Source of the DNA: Sporomusaceae bacterium UBA7701
GTDB lineage: Bacteria > Bacillota > Negativicutes > Sporomusales > UBA7701
Direction: 5' to 3'
DNA: 16,828 nucleotides
NCBI GenBank assembly: GCA_002482545.1
Contig: DLGF01000010.1
Span: forward strand, 1 to 16,828
Shown here: positions 4,333-13,031 of the stretch, piece after piece
Position numbering within the stretch: position 1 is the first letter of the stretch
Layout of the letters: every line of letters begins with the position of its first letter
Notes under the pieces: model-generated
What the model was told of the DNA's origin: nothing
What the model saw: the letters and a program-made list of their open reading frames with translations, nothing else
The model's database searches: none
Translations under genes and position numbers: made by a program

Positions 4333-7300
4333 ATGTTCAATCCTGTTCCGGTGGGCAAGAGGGTCAGGTATAGTTATGCCAAAATCAACGAAGTGCTGGA
4401 TATGCCCAACCTTATCGAAATTCAGAAAAACTCCTACAACTGGTTCTTGAAGGAAGGCCTGCAGGAGATATTCCGCGATATTTCACCGATTCAGGACTTT
4501 ACCGGCAATCTGGTTCTATCGTTTGAAAACTTTACGCTCGGTGACCCGAAGTATTCGGTAGAAGAGTGCAAAGAGCGCGACGTTACCTATTCCGCTCCTT
4601 TACGCGTCAGTGTCCGGCTTATTAACCGGGAAACAGGGGAAATAAAGGAACAGGAAGTGTTCATGGGCGATTTCCCCCTGATGACCGACAACGGTACTTT
4701 TATCATCAACGGCGCCGAGCGGGTTATCGTCAGCCAGCTGGTGCGTTCGCCCGGTGTCTATTATGGCGAGACTATCGACACGAGCGGCAAGAAACTGTAT
4801 AATGCAACCGTTATCCCGAATCGCGGGGCGTGGCTTGAACTGGAGACCGATGCCAACGATGTGGTGTCGGTGCGGGTGGACCGCACCAGAAAGCTCCCGG
4901 TCACCGTCCTGATTCGGGCGCTTGGCTATGCCTCCAGCGCGACCATTCTCGACTTGTTTCATGACGACGTCCGCGTACGGGCGACCCTGGAGCGGGACAA
5001 CACCGATTCCAAGGAAGAGGCTCTGGTTGAAATATATAAGCGGCTCCGCCCCGGCGAGCCTCCCACGGTGGAGAATGCCACCCAATTGCTGGAGACGCTG
5101 TTCTTTGACTCCAAACGGTATGATCTGGCTACGGTCGGGCGCTACAAGCTGACGAAAAAGCTTGGCTGGCGCCGCCGGCTGATGGGGAAGATGCTGGATC
5201 AGCCGCTGGTGGATAAGTCGACCGGCGAGCTTCTGGCGGAAGCCGGCGCACTCGTCGACGAGAAAGTCATGGCCCGGATCGAACAGGGCCGTATTTTGGA
5301 AGGCACCGACCTGATCGAGATCAAAATCAGGGAGAAGGACGGCCGGGTTGTCAAAATGCTCTGCAATCCGTCGCTACCTTATACCCACCGTACGATAACC
5401 CGCGAGGACATCCTGGCATCGGTCAGTTATCTGCTCAACCTGATCGACGGTCATGGCAACGTGGACGATATCGACCATCTGGGCAACCGGCGCCTGCGCT
5501 CGGTGGGCGAACTGCTGCAGAACCAGTTCCGCATCGGCCTGTCCCGGATGGAGCGGGTGGTTAAGGAACGGATGACCATTCAGGATATTGATGTCATCAC
5601 GCCCCAGGCGCTGATCAATATCCGGCCGGTTGTGGCGGCCATCAAGGAATTTTTCGGTTCCAGCCAGTTGTCCCAGTTCATGGATCAGACCAACCCGCTG
5701 GCTGAGCTTACCCATAAACGCCGTCTCAGCGCTCTCGGCCCCGGCGGCTTGAGCCGTGAACGGGCCGGCATGGAAGTGCGGGACGTCCACCACTCCCACT
5801 ATGGGCGGATGTGCCCGATCGAGACCCCGGAAGGTCCGAACATCGGGCTGATCGGGTCGTTGTCCACCTTTGCCCGGATCAACGAGTTCGGCTTTATTGA
5901 AACGCCGTACCGGAAAGTCGATAAGGATAATCGCCAGGTGACCGACGACGTCCATTACCTCACCGCCGACGAAGAGGATGAATTTATTATTGCCCAGGCC
6001 AACGAAGAGTTGACCGACGCCGGCTGGTTCAGAGAGTCGCGGGTTGCCGCCCGGTATCGCCATGATATTCTGGTTGTGCCGGCGGAAAATGTCGACTATA
6101 TGGACGTTTCGCCCAAGCAGGTCGTTTCGATCGCGACGGCGATGATTCCTTTCCTGGAGAATGACGACGCCAACCGGGCCCTCATGGGCGCCAACATGCA
6201 GCGCCAGGCGGTCCCGCTCCTCAAGACCCAGGCTCCGCTGGTCGGCACGGGGATGGAATATAAGGCTGCCCGGGACTCCGGGGTTGTCCTGCTGGCGAAA
6301 AACCCCGGTGAAGTTGTAAGAGTAACTGCCAACGACATTCATGTCCGCACCGACAGGGGCGGGCTGGATACCTATAAACTGCTGAAATACATTCGTTCCA
6401 ACCAGGGAACTTGCGTCAATCAAAAACCCATCGTCTTCCACGCCGACCGGATTGAAAAAGGGCAGGTGCTGGCCGACGGCCCCTCCACCGATAATGGCGA
6501 GCTGGCCCTCGGGTATAATGTGCTGGTCGCCTTTATGCCCTGGGAAGGCTATAACTACGAAGACGCCATCCTGCTCAGCGAAAAACTGGTCAAGGAAGAT
6601 ATCTTCACCTCGATCCATATTGAAGAATACGAGTGTGATGCCAGGGATACCAAGCTGGGACCCGAGGAGATCACCCGCGACATTCCGAATGTGGCCGAAG
6701 AGGTTCTCCGGGACCTGGACGACCGGGGAATTATCCGGGTCGGCGCCGAAGTGCGTCCGGGCGATATTCTGGTCGGCAAGGTGACTCCCAAGGGCGAAAC
6801 CGAGCTGACGGCCGAAGAGCGGCTTCTGCGGGCGATCTTCGGGGAGAAGGCCCGCGAAGTCCGGGATACCTCGCTCAGGGTGCCTCACGGCGAGGCCGGC
6901 AAGATTGTCGATGTCAAGGTTTTCAGCCGGGAGAACGGCGACGAACTGCCGCCCGGAGTCAACCAGCTCGTCCGGGTCTACATCGCGCAAAAACGGAAGA
7001 TTTCCGAGGGTGACAAGATGGCGGGCCGCCACGGCAACAAGGGCGTTGTGTCCCGCATTCTGCCGGAAGAAGACATGCCTTTCCTGCCGGACGGAACGCC
7101 GGTGCAGATTGTGCTCAATCCGCTGGGCGTGCCGTCCCGGATGAATATCGGCCAGGTCCTGGAGACGCATCTTGGCTGGGCTGCCGCTACCCTCGGCATG
7201 AAGATCAAGAATATGGACGCCAATATCAAAGGCGAACTGCGGGAAATCGGCTATGATCTCGACCGGTACGGACTCCCCAAGCCGGATAAAGCCGGGGTTC

Positions 7301-8133
7301 ATATGGCCACCCCCGTATTCGACGGCGCCACCGAGGAAGAAGTTTTCCGGTCGCTTAAGATGGCGGGCTTGCCCGCAGCCGGGAAAACCACCCTGTATGA
7401 CGGCCGGACCGGCGATCCTTTTGATAATCCGGTCACCGTGGGCTTTGTCTATATGCTCAAACTGGCCCACTTGGTCGACGATAAAATTCACGCCCGCTCG
7501 ACAGGCCCGTATTCGCTTGTTACCCAGCAGCCGCTCGGCGGCAAGGCCCAGTTCGGCGGCCAGCGTTTCGGCGAGATGGAGGTCTGGGCGCTCGAAGCCT
7601 ACGGCGCGGCGTACACCCTTCAGGAACTCCTCACGGTTAAGTCCGACGATGTTGTCGGACGCGTGAAAACCTACGAAGCCATCGTTAAGGGGGAAAATGT
7701 CCCTGAACCTGGCGTGCCGGAATCCTTTAAAGTTCTTATCAAGGAACTCCAGAGCATAGGTCTCGACGTCAAAGTGCTTTCTGAAGACGCCCAGGAGATT
7801 CTGATCCGCGAGTCGGATGACGATATCCATGAAACCGCCAAGGAACTCGAACTCAGCATCGGCGGAGAAGATGGGGACCGGCCCCTGCCGCACGAGCGGA
7901 AAGTAGCCGATTTCGAACCCGATGTCGTGGATGAGCTGGAAGCGTCCGACGACATCGAACCCATCGAGGAAGAACTCGACATCATCGCCGAAATCGGCGA
8001 AATGCAGCCGGCTGCACCGCGGGACGACGACGACTTCGGGCTGGCCGCCAAAGGCGACAAGAAGCTGAAGAAAGACAAGAAGGTTAATCCGCGCGATTAT
8101 CTCGACGACGAGCTTGACGAGGATTTCGAGTAA
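4333..8133 (+). CDS. rpoB: DNA-directed RNA polymerase subunit beta
   Basis: This 1266-residue subunit of core RNA polymerase is readable throughout. The rifampicin region FGSSQLSQFMDQTNPLAEL (441-459) keeps Q448, D451, H461 and S466, the positions whose E. coli counterparts (Q513, D516, H526, S531) mutate to resistance, so it looks wild type. KMAGRHGNKGVVSRI (from K895) lies at the active centre. The family core ends near residue 1150 (PESFKVLIKELQSIGLDVKVLS); beyond it is a tail of about 116 residues, very acidic and ending KKLKKDKKVNPRDYLDDELD, longer than in B. subtilis. I chose ATG 4333 because TAAGGGGTGA (4315-4324) is eight bases upstream. A GTG at 4321 overlaps that SD. rpoC follows after 22 bases. 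Confidence 0.98.
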   Translation: MFNPVPVGKRVRYSYAKINEVLDMPNLIEIQKNSYNWFLKEGLQEIFRDISPIQDFTGNLVLSFENFTLGDPKYSVEECKERDVTYSAPLRVSVRLINRETGEIKEQEVFMGDFPLMTDNGTFIINGAERVIVSQLVRSPGVYYGETIDTSGKKLYNATVIPNRGAWLELETDANDVVSVRVDRTRKLPVTVLIRALGYASSATILDLFHDDVRVRATLERDNTDSKEEALVEIYKRLRPGEPPTVENATQLLETLFFDSKRYDLATVGRYKLTKKLGWRRRLMGKMLDQPLVDKSTGELLAEAGALVDEKVMARIEQGRILEGTDLIEIKIREKDGRVVKMLCNPSLPYTHRTITREDILASVSYLLNLIDGHGNVDDIDHLGNRRLRSVGELLQNQFRIGLSRMERVVKERMTIQDIDVITPQALINIRPVVAAIKEFFGSSQLSQFMDQTNPLAELTHKRRLSALGPGGLSRERAGMEVRDVHHSHYGRMCPIETPEGPNIGLIGSLSTFARINEFGFIETPYRKVDKDNRQVTDDVHYLTADEEDEFIIAQANEELTDAGWFRESRVAARYRHDILVVPAENVDYMDVSPKQVVSIATAMIPFLENDDANRALMGANMQRQAVPLLKTQAPLVGTGMEYKAARDSGVVLLAKNPGEVVRVTANDIHVRTDRGGLDTYKLLKYIRSNQGTCVNQKPIVFHADRIEKGQVLADGPSTDNGELALGYNVLVAFMPWEGYNYEDAILLSEKLVKEDIFTSIHIEEYECDARDTKLGPEEITRDIPNVAEEVLRDLDDRGIIRVGAEVRPGDILVGKVTPKGETELTAEERLLRAIFGEKAREVRDTSLRVPHGEAGKIVDVKVFSRENGDELPPGVNQLVRVYIAQKRKISEGDKMAGRHGNKGVVSRILPEEDMPFLPDGTPVQIVLNPLGVPSRMNIGQVLETHLGWAAATLGMKIKNMDANIKGELREIGYDLDRYGLPKPDKAGVHMATPVFDGATEEEVFRSLKMAGLPAAGKTTLYDGRTGDPFDNPVTVGFVYMLKLAHLVDDKIHARSTGPYSLVTQQPLGGKAQFGGQRFGEMEVWALEAYGAAYTLQELLTVKSDDVVGRVKTYEAIVKGENVPEPGVPESFKVLIKELQSIGLDVKVLSEDAQEILIRESDDDIHETAKELELSIGGEDGDRPLPHERKVADFEPDVVDELEASDDIEPIEEELDIIAEIGEMQPAAPRDDDDFGLAAKGDKKLKKDKKVNPRDYLDDELDEDFE

Positions 8134-8155
8134 GAGTGAAGGGAGCGATAACCCC

Positions 8156-11100
8156 TTGTTGGATGTAAACAACTTTGATTCCATGCGCATAGGCTTGGCT
8201 TCGCCCGAACAGATCCGCAACTGGTCGCACGGCGAGGTGAAAAAGCCGGAAACCATAAATTATCGTACACTGAAACCCGAGCGGGAAGGTCTCTTCTGCG
8301 AGAAGATTTTTGGGCCAACCCGGGACTGGGAGTGCCACTGCGGAAAATACAAGCGTATCCGGTACAAGGGTATTGTCTGCGACCGCTGCGGCGTTGAAGT
8401 TACCCGCTCCAAGGTGCGCCGGGACCGGATGGGCCACATCGAACTGGCCGCCCCGGTATCGCATATCTGGTACTTTAAAGGAATCCCCAGCCGCATGGGG
8501 CTTATTCTCGACATTTCCCCGCGGTCGCTGGAAAAGGTTTTGTATTTCGCTTCTTATATCGTGCTCGATCCGGGCGACACGCCGCTGATGAAAAAGCAGC
8601 TGTTAACCGAAAACGAATATCGCGACTACCGTGACAAATACGGCACCGCCTTTAAAGTCGGCATGGGCGCTGAAGCGATCAAGAAGCTGCTGGATGAGCT
8701 CGACCTGGAGAAGCTCAGCCGCGAACTGCGTCAGGAACTGCGCGAAGTAAGCGGCCAGCGGAAGGTCCGCGCCATTCGTCGCCTCGAAGTTGTGGAAGCC
8801 TTCCGCAAGTCGGGCAATGATCCCGCCTGGATGATTCTGGATGTCGTGCCGGTAATCCCGCCTGAGCTTCGCCCGATGGTGCAGCTCGACGGCGGCCGGT
8901 TTGCGACCTCCGACCTCAACGACCTTTACCGCCGGGTTATCAACCGCAACAACCGCCTGAAGCGGCTCCTCGATCTCGGGGCGCCGGACATCATTGTCCG
9001 CAATGAAAAGCGGATGCTGCAGGAAGCCGTCGACGCGCTCATCGACAACGGCCGCCGCGGCCGCCCGGTCACCGGTCCCGGCAACCGCCCGCTGAAATCC
9101 CTGAGCGACATGCTCAAGGGCAAGCAGGGCCGGTTCCGCCAGAACCTTCTGGGTAAGCGGGTCGACTACTCCGGGCGTTCGGTTATCGTGGTCGGGCCGG
9201 AACTCAAGCTGCATCAGTGCGGCCTGCCCAAGGAGATGGCCCTGGAGCTCTTCAAGCCGTTCGTGATGAAAAAGCTGGTTAACGCCGGTCACGCCCACAA
9301 TATCAAGAGCGCCAAGCGGATGGTCGAACGGGTGCGCCCCGAAGTATGGGATGTGCTGGAAGAAGTCATCAAAGAGCATCCGGTGCTCCTCAACCGGGCC
9401 CCGACCCTCCACCGCCTGGGGATTCAGGCCTTCGAACCGGTACTGTCCGAAGGCCGGGCCATCAAGATCCATCCCCTCGTATGCACGGCTTACAACGCCG
9501 ACTTCGACGGCGACCAGATGGCGGTGCATGTGCCGCTGTCGGCGGAGGCCCAGGCGGAAGCCCGCCTCTTGATGCTGTCGGCCCATAATATCTTATCGAC
9601 CAAGGACGGCAAGCCGGTCGCCACGCCCACGCAGGATATGGTCCTAGGGGCCTACTACCTCACCATCGAGCGCGAGGGCGCCACCGGCGAAGGCAAAATT
9701 TTCGCCAACAGCAACGAGGCCTATCTGGCCTATTACCATAAGGAACTCAATCTTCACGCCAGAATCAAGGTCCGCCTGCCTGACTACGGTTTGGTAAACA
9801 CCACCGTGGGCCGGATTATCTTCAACGAGGCCTTGCCTGAGGAACTGCGCGCCTTCTTCCAGAAGGACGGCGAGTGGTACCTGGGAGTCCTCATGGATAA
9901 GAAACAGCTCGGACGCCTGGTGGCTGACTGCTATCGCCGGTTTGGTACTTCCAAAACCGCGACGGTTCTCGACAGCGTCAAGAAGCTTGGCTTCTCCTAC
10001 GCCGCTCGGGCCGGCATCACCATCGCGATTGCGGATATCGAAGTTCCCGCGCAGAAAAAGGAGATTCTGGCCAAGACCGAAGGCCAGGTCGACCTCATTG
10101 ACAAACAGTACCGCCGCGGCTTGATCACCGAGGACGAGCGGTACAAGAAGATCATCGACCTTTGGACCCAGGCCACCGATGATGTCACTTCGGCCCTCAT
10201 GACCTCCCTCAGCCGGTTTAACCCGGTGTACATGATGGCGACTTCCGGCGCCCGCGGCAATATCCAGCAGCTCCGCCAGCTGGCGGGCATGCGCGGCCTG
10301 ATGGCCGATCCGTCGGGCCGGATCGTCGACGTGCCGATCAAGGCTAACTTCCGCGAAGGACTGACGGTTCTGGAATACTTCATTTCCACCCACGGCGCCC
10401 GGAAAGGCTTGGCGGATACGGCGCTCCGTACCGCTGACTCCGGTTACCTGACCCGCCGTCTGGTCGACGTTGCCCAGGACGTCATCGTCCGGGAGGAAGA
10501 CTGCGATGTCGTCGGCGTCAATCTCGTGCGGGAACGGGCCAGACTGGCGCAAACCAGCGCCAACGCCATTGCTTTCCTCCGGGATACCCTGCTCGGCAGG
10601 GTTGTGGCGGAAGACGTCATCAGCCCCCAGACCGGTCAGATTCTGGCGGTGCGCGACACCGCCCTGGATGACGATTATCTGAATACCTTCGGTGAACATG
10701 GCGTACCCGTGCTTCAACTGCGGGGAATCTCCAACGCCACCGAAGAAGATATCGGCAGCGCCGGCGTGGAAACCATCCAGTTGGGTGAGCCGGAAGAACA
10801 GCTGCGGCTGAGCCTCAAGGAAGCCATGATGCGGGAAATGCTCGGCAAGAATACCATTGATGCCGTCAAGACCGCGGCCGGGGAAGAAATCATCGCGGCG
10901 GGCGTGCCGCTTACCGAAGAGCACATTGAGGCCATCTTGTCCAGCGATGTGCGGGAAGTCAAGGTTCGCAACAATAACATCAAAGGCATCGAAGTCGAGT
11001 CCATTACCGAAGGCAACGGCGTCATTGAGCCGCTTCGCGAACGGATTATCGGCCGGGTGGTGGCCGAGGATATTGCCGATCCGAAGACCGGTGAGATCAT

Positions 11101-12097
11101 TGTCCGGATGAATGACGAGATCACCGAGGAAACGGCGGAGCAGATCGCCGCCGTCCGGGAGCAGGTTTCCATCCGTTCCGTCCTGACCTGCAAGTCCCAA
11201 TATGGGGTATGCATCAAGTGCTATGGGCGAAATCTCGCCACCGGGCGGATGGTCGACGTCGGTGAGGCTGTCGGCATTATCGCCGCCCAGTCCATCGGCG
11301 AGCCGGGTACCCAGCTCACGATGCGAACCTTCCACACCGGAGGGGTAGCCGGTGATGACATCACGCAAGGCCTGCCGCGGGTTGAAGAATTGTTCGAAGC
11401 CCGCAAACCCAAGCGTCCGGCGATTATCACCGAGACCGACGGCGTGGTGGAGGTCAAGGAAGTCAAGGGCATCAGACGGGTCACCATTACGCCGGCCGCC
11501 GGCGAGGAACGCGTATATCAGGTTCCTTACGGGGCCAGACTAATCGTCAAGGACGGCAATCCCGTCCGGGCCGGCGAGCGTCTCACCGAAGGCTCGGTCA
11601 ACCCTCACGATATTCTGAGAGTCAGCGGCCTGCGCGACACCCAGCGGTATCTCGTTCACGAAGTGCAAAAAGTTTATAAATCGCAGGGCGTTGAAATTAA
11701 CGACAAACATATCGAAGTCATGGTTCGCCAGATGATGCACAAGGTCAAAATCGAAGAACCCGGCGACACCGAACTGCTGCCCGGCGAATATATCGATATC
11801 AATACCTTCGAGGAAGAAAACGCCCGGATTATCGAGGCCGGCGGCGAGCCGTCGGTGGCTCGGCCCATTCTCCTCGGCATCACCAAGGCTTCTCTGGCCA
11901 CCGACTCCTTCCTGTCGGCGGCGTCCTTCCAGGAAACCACCCGGGTGCTCACCGAAGCCGCCATCAAAGGCAAGGTTGACCCGCTTCTCGGCCTGAAGGA
12001 GAACGTGATTATCGGCAAACTGGTGCCTGCCGGCACCGGCATGAGCCGGTACCGCAACATCCGGCTGAAGAAACTGGAGGTTGCGCCGGGTTTCTAA
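8156..12097 (+). CDS. rpoC: DNA-directed RNA polymerase subunit beta'
   Basis: This 1313-residue catalytic subunit has a zinc ribbon with C60, C62, C75 and C78 and the Mg-binding motif NADFDGDQM (447-455, aspartates D449, D451, D453). The bridge helix lies around FISTHGARKGLADTALRTAD. The second zinc site has C783, C1012, C1019 and C1022, and the trigger loop lies around QLTMRTFHTGGVAGDDITQG. Between C783 and C1012 lie 229 residues, against about 75 in B. subtilis and E. coli as I recall them, owing to a repeated module (812-1008). The start is TTG 8156, giving MLDVNNFDSM as in B. subtilis, with GGGAG (8141-8145) ten bases upstream. A longer TTG start at 8114 overlaps rpoB and is unlikely. 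Confidence 0.97.
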   Translation: MLDVNNFDSMRIGLASPEQIRNWSHGEVKKPETINYRTLKPEREGLFCEKIFGPTRDWECHCGKYKRIRYKGIVCDRCGVEVTRSKVRRDRMGHIELAAPVSHIWYFKGIPSRMGLILDISPRSLEKVLYFASYIVLDPGDTPLMKKQLLTENEYRDYRDKYGTAFKVGMGAEAIKKLLDELDLEKLSRELRQELREVSGQRKVRAIRRLEVVEAFRKSGNDPAWMILDVVPVIPPELRPMVQLDGGRFATSDLNDLYRRVINRNNRLKRLLDLGAPDIIVRNEKRMLQEAVDALIDNGRRGRPVTGPGNRPLKSLSDMLKGKQGRFRQNLLGKRVDYSGRSVIVVGPELKLHQCGLPKEMALELFKPFVMKKLVNAGHAHNIKSAKRMVERVRPEVWDVLEEVIKEHPVLLNRAPTLHRLGIQAFEPVLSEGRAIKIHPLVCTAYNADFDGDQMAVHVPLSAEAQAEARLLMLSAHNILSTKDGKPVATPTQDMVLGAYYLTIEREGATGEGKIFANSNEAYLAYYHKELNLHARIKVRLPDYGLVNTTVGRIIFNEALPEELRAFFQKDGEWYLGVLMDKKQLGRLVADCYRRFGTSKTATVLDSVKKLGFSYAARAGITIAIADIEVPAQKKEILAKTEGQVDLIDKQYRRGLITEDERYKKIIDLWTQATDDVTSALMTSLSRFNPVYMMATSGARGNIQQLRQLAGMRGLMADPSGRIVDVPIKANFREGLTVLEYFISTHGARKGLADTALRTADSGYLTRRLVDVAQDVIVREEDCDVVGVNLVRERARLAQTSANAIAFLRDTLLGRVVAEDVISPQTGQILAVRDTALDDDYLNTFGEHGVPVLQLRGISNATEEDIGSAGVETIQLGEPEEQLRLSLKEAMMREMLGKNTIDAVKTAAGEEIIAAGVPLTEEHIEAILSSDVREVKVRNNNIKGIEVESITEGNGVIEPLRERIIGRVVAEDIADPKTGEIIVRMNDEITEETAEQIAAVREQVSIRSVLTCKSQYGVCIKCYGRNLATGRMVDVGEAVGIIAAQSIGEPGTQLTMRTFHTGGVAGDDITQGLPRVEELFEARKPKRPAIITETDGVVEVKEVKGIRRVTITPAAGEERVYQVPYGARLIVKDGNPVRAGERLTEGSVNPHDILRVSGLRDTQRYLVHEVQKVYKSQGVEINDKHIEVMVRQMMHKVKIEEPGDTELLPGEYIDINTFEEENARIIEAGGEPSVARPILLGITKASLATDSFLSAASFQETTRVLTEAAIKGKVDPLLGLKENVIIGKLVPAGTGMSRYRNIRLKKLEVAPGF
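10589..11179 (+). repeat. Three tandem module repeats inside rpoC
   Basis: RpoC residues 812-857, 895-939 and 964-1008 align as three copies of one motif. Copy 1 reads LGRVVAEDVISPQTGQIL, copy 2 LGKNTIDAVKTAAGEEII, copy 3 IGRVVAEDIADPKTGEII. Each continues to a helix-like stretch and ends in V-x-V/L/I-x-(V/L/I)-R (VLQLRG, VKVRN, VSIRS). Each is preceded by a leucine/arginine/glutamate helix (FLRDT, LKEAMMRE, LRERI). Copy 3 corresponds to the single module of E. coli and B. subtilis, since it leads directly into the zinc cysteines. Copies 1 and 2 look like added duplications. Confidence 0.7.
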
Positions 12098-12105
12098 AAA
12101 ATCAC

Positions 12106-12132
12106 TATCGGCAAGCAATTTGCTTGCCGATA
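12106..12132 (+). terminator. Hairpin after rpoC without a T tract
   Basis: TATCGGCAAGC (12106-12116) pairs perfectly with GCTTGCCGATA (12122-12132) around a 5-base loop. What follows (ATTCCTG) is not a T tract, while an A run (12096-12101) lies upstream. It could protect the rpoBC 3' end, be an RNA-processing site or terminate weakly. The remaining spacer up to the next promoter shows nothing else I can support. Confidence 0.5.
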
Positions 12133-12195
12133 ATTCCTGTAATGACACTCGTGGCCCCGTGGGCATAAAAAATGCTGCTGCGACAAGGTTTTGTA

Positions 12196-12224
12196 TTGAC
12201 ATCACCGGGACAGGATGATAAAAT
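12196..12224 (+). promoter_or_regulatory. Promoter of the L7Ae-like gene and str-type operon
   Basis: TTGACA (12196-12201), a 17-bp spacer and TAAAAT (12219-12224, five of six) with extended TGA (12216-12218). Same design as the rpoBC promoter. Transcription would start near 12231, about 47 bases before the GTG start. Confidence 0.85.
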
Positions 12225-12277
12225 GTTAGAGTGTCCATGGCGAGAAATGGATTTCTTTTACAGAGGAGTGACCATCC

Positions 12278-12526
12278 GTGCCAATCGACACCTGGAAGAA
12301 CGCCAAGAAAGTCGCCGGAGCCAAACAGGTGGTAAAAGCCGTGGAAAAAGGCCGGGCCAGCCTGGTGGTACTAGCCGGCAACGCTGATGCGCGGGTTACC
12401 GGTCCGATTCGGGAGCTGTGCGTCAAGTGCGGCGTGGCGGTGGAGACAGTGCCGAGCATGGAAGAGCTTGGCAAGGCCTGCGGCATTGAGGTTGGCGCTG
12501 CGGCTGTAGCCATATTGAAGGTTTAG
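12278..12526 (+). CDS. rplGB: L7Ae/L30e/S12e/Gadd45-family RNA-binding protein (YbxF-like)
   Basis: This 82-residue protein carries the L7Ae-family signature LGKACGIEVGAAAVAI near its C-terminus (about 65-80) and GAKQVVKAVEKGRASLVVLA near the N-terminus. The family binds kink-turns in RNA; B. subtilis YbxF is the close relative and sits at the same place between rpoC and rpsL. The role of YbxF is not firmly settled, so the cellular function here is open. The GTG start is ten bases after GGAG (12264-12267). It has its own promoter upstream and a terminator-like hairpin 19 bases after its stop, so it may be made largely as a single-gene transcript. Confidence 0.9.
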   Translation: MPIDTWKNAKKVAGAKQVVKAVEKGRASLVVLAGNADARVTGPIRELCVKCGVAVETVPSMEELGKACGIEVGAAAVAILKV

Positions 12527-12545
12527 TAAGGGACAGGTGTGTACC

Positions 12546-12586
12546 ATTTGGCCCCTAGCTTAACCGCCAGGGGCCAAATTATTTTA
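12546..12586 (+). terminator. Terminator between the L7Ae-like gene and rpsL
   Basis: ATTTGGCCCCT (12546-12556) pairs perfectly over eleven bases with AGGGGCCAAAT (12569-12579); the tail is TTATTTTAT. Since rpsL-rpsG-fusA-tuf follow without a clear promoter of their own, termination must be partial. A weak overlapping promoter (TTAACC 12560-12565, TATAAC 12585-12590, 19-bp spacer) is possible but unconvincing. Confidence 0.75.
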
Positions 12587-12617
12587 TAACTCACAATTTA
12601 GGGAAGGAGGTGTGATT

Positions 12618-12992
12618 ATGCCGACAATTAGTCAATTGGTGCGTAGAGGAAGAGAAGTTCTCGAGAAAAAATCCACGGCACCCGCGCTGAAAGAGTGCCC
12701 TCAAAAGCGTGGCGTTTGCACGAGGGTATACACTACGACCCCGAAAAAGCCGAACTCCGCGCTGCGTAAAGTAGCCAGGGTGCGTCTTACCAATGGCATC
12801 GAGGTCACTGCTTACATTCCTGGCATCGGGCATAACCTTCAGGAACACTCTGTGGTGCTCATCCGGGGCGGCAGGGTAAAAGACCTGCCTGGCGTACGTT
12901 ACCACATCATTCGTGGTGCGCTGGATACCGCCGGCGTGCAAAAACGCGGCCAGGGCAGATCCAAATACGGGGCTAAGCGCCCGAAGAAGTAA
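12618..12992 (+). CDS. rpsL: 30S ribosomal protein S12
   Basis: This 124-residue decoding-centre protein contains TTTPKKPNSALRK with K43 and GGRVKDLPGVRYH with K88 and D89. These lysines are the usual sites of streptomycin-resistance changes and are wild type here. D89 is the residue methylthiolated by RimO in some bacteria. The start is ATG 12618, five bases after AAGGAGGTG; a GTG two codons earlier overlaps the SD. It opens the rpsL-rpsG-fusA-tuf string, 31 bases after a partial-terminator hairpin, and precedes rpsG by 39 bases. Confidence 0.98.
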   Translation: MPTISQLVRRGREVLEKKSTAPALKECPQKRGVCTRVYTTTPKKPNSALRKVARVRLTNGIEVTAYIPGIGHNLQEHSVVLIRGGRVKDLPGVRYHIIRGALDTAGVQKRGQGRSKYGAKRPKK

Positions 12993-13031
12993 GCCCCCTA
13001 GGTAAGCAGCTTTGATGAAGGAGGGATAAAG

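Noticed and set aside
4080..4373. 97-codon plus-strand frame between rplL and rpoB
   Set aside because: Begins inside the rpoBC promoter -35 and crosses the leader terminator; no SD.
5374..8256. 960-codon open frame on the minus strand opposite rpoB
   Set aside because: Antisense shadow of a GC-rich gene; no RBS, no recognisable domains, and the plus-strand frame is unmistakable RpoB.
9644..11368. 574-codon minus-strand open frame opposite rpoC
   Set aside because: Same shadow effect; the translation is low in family-like motifs and lies fully inside rpoC.
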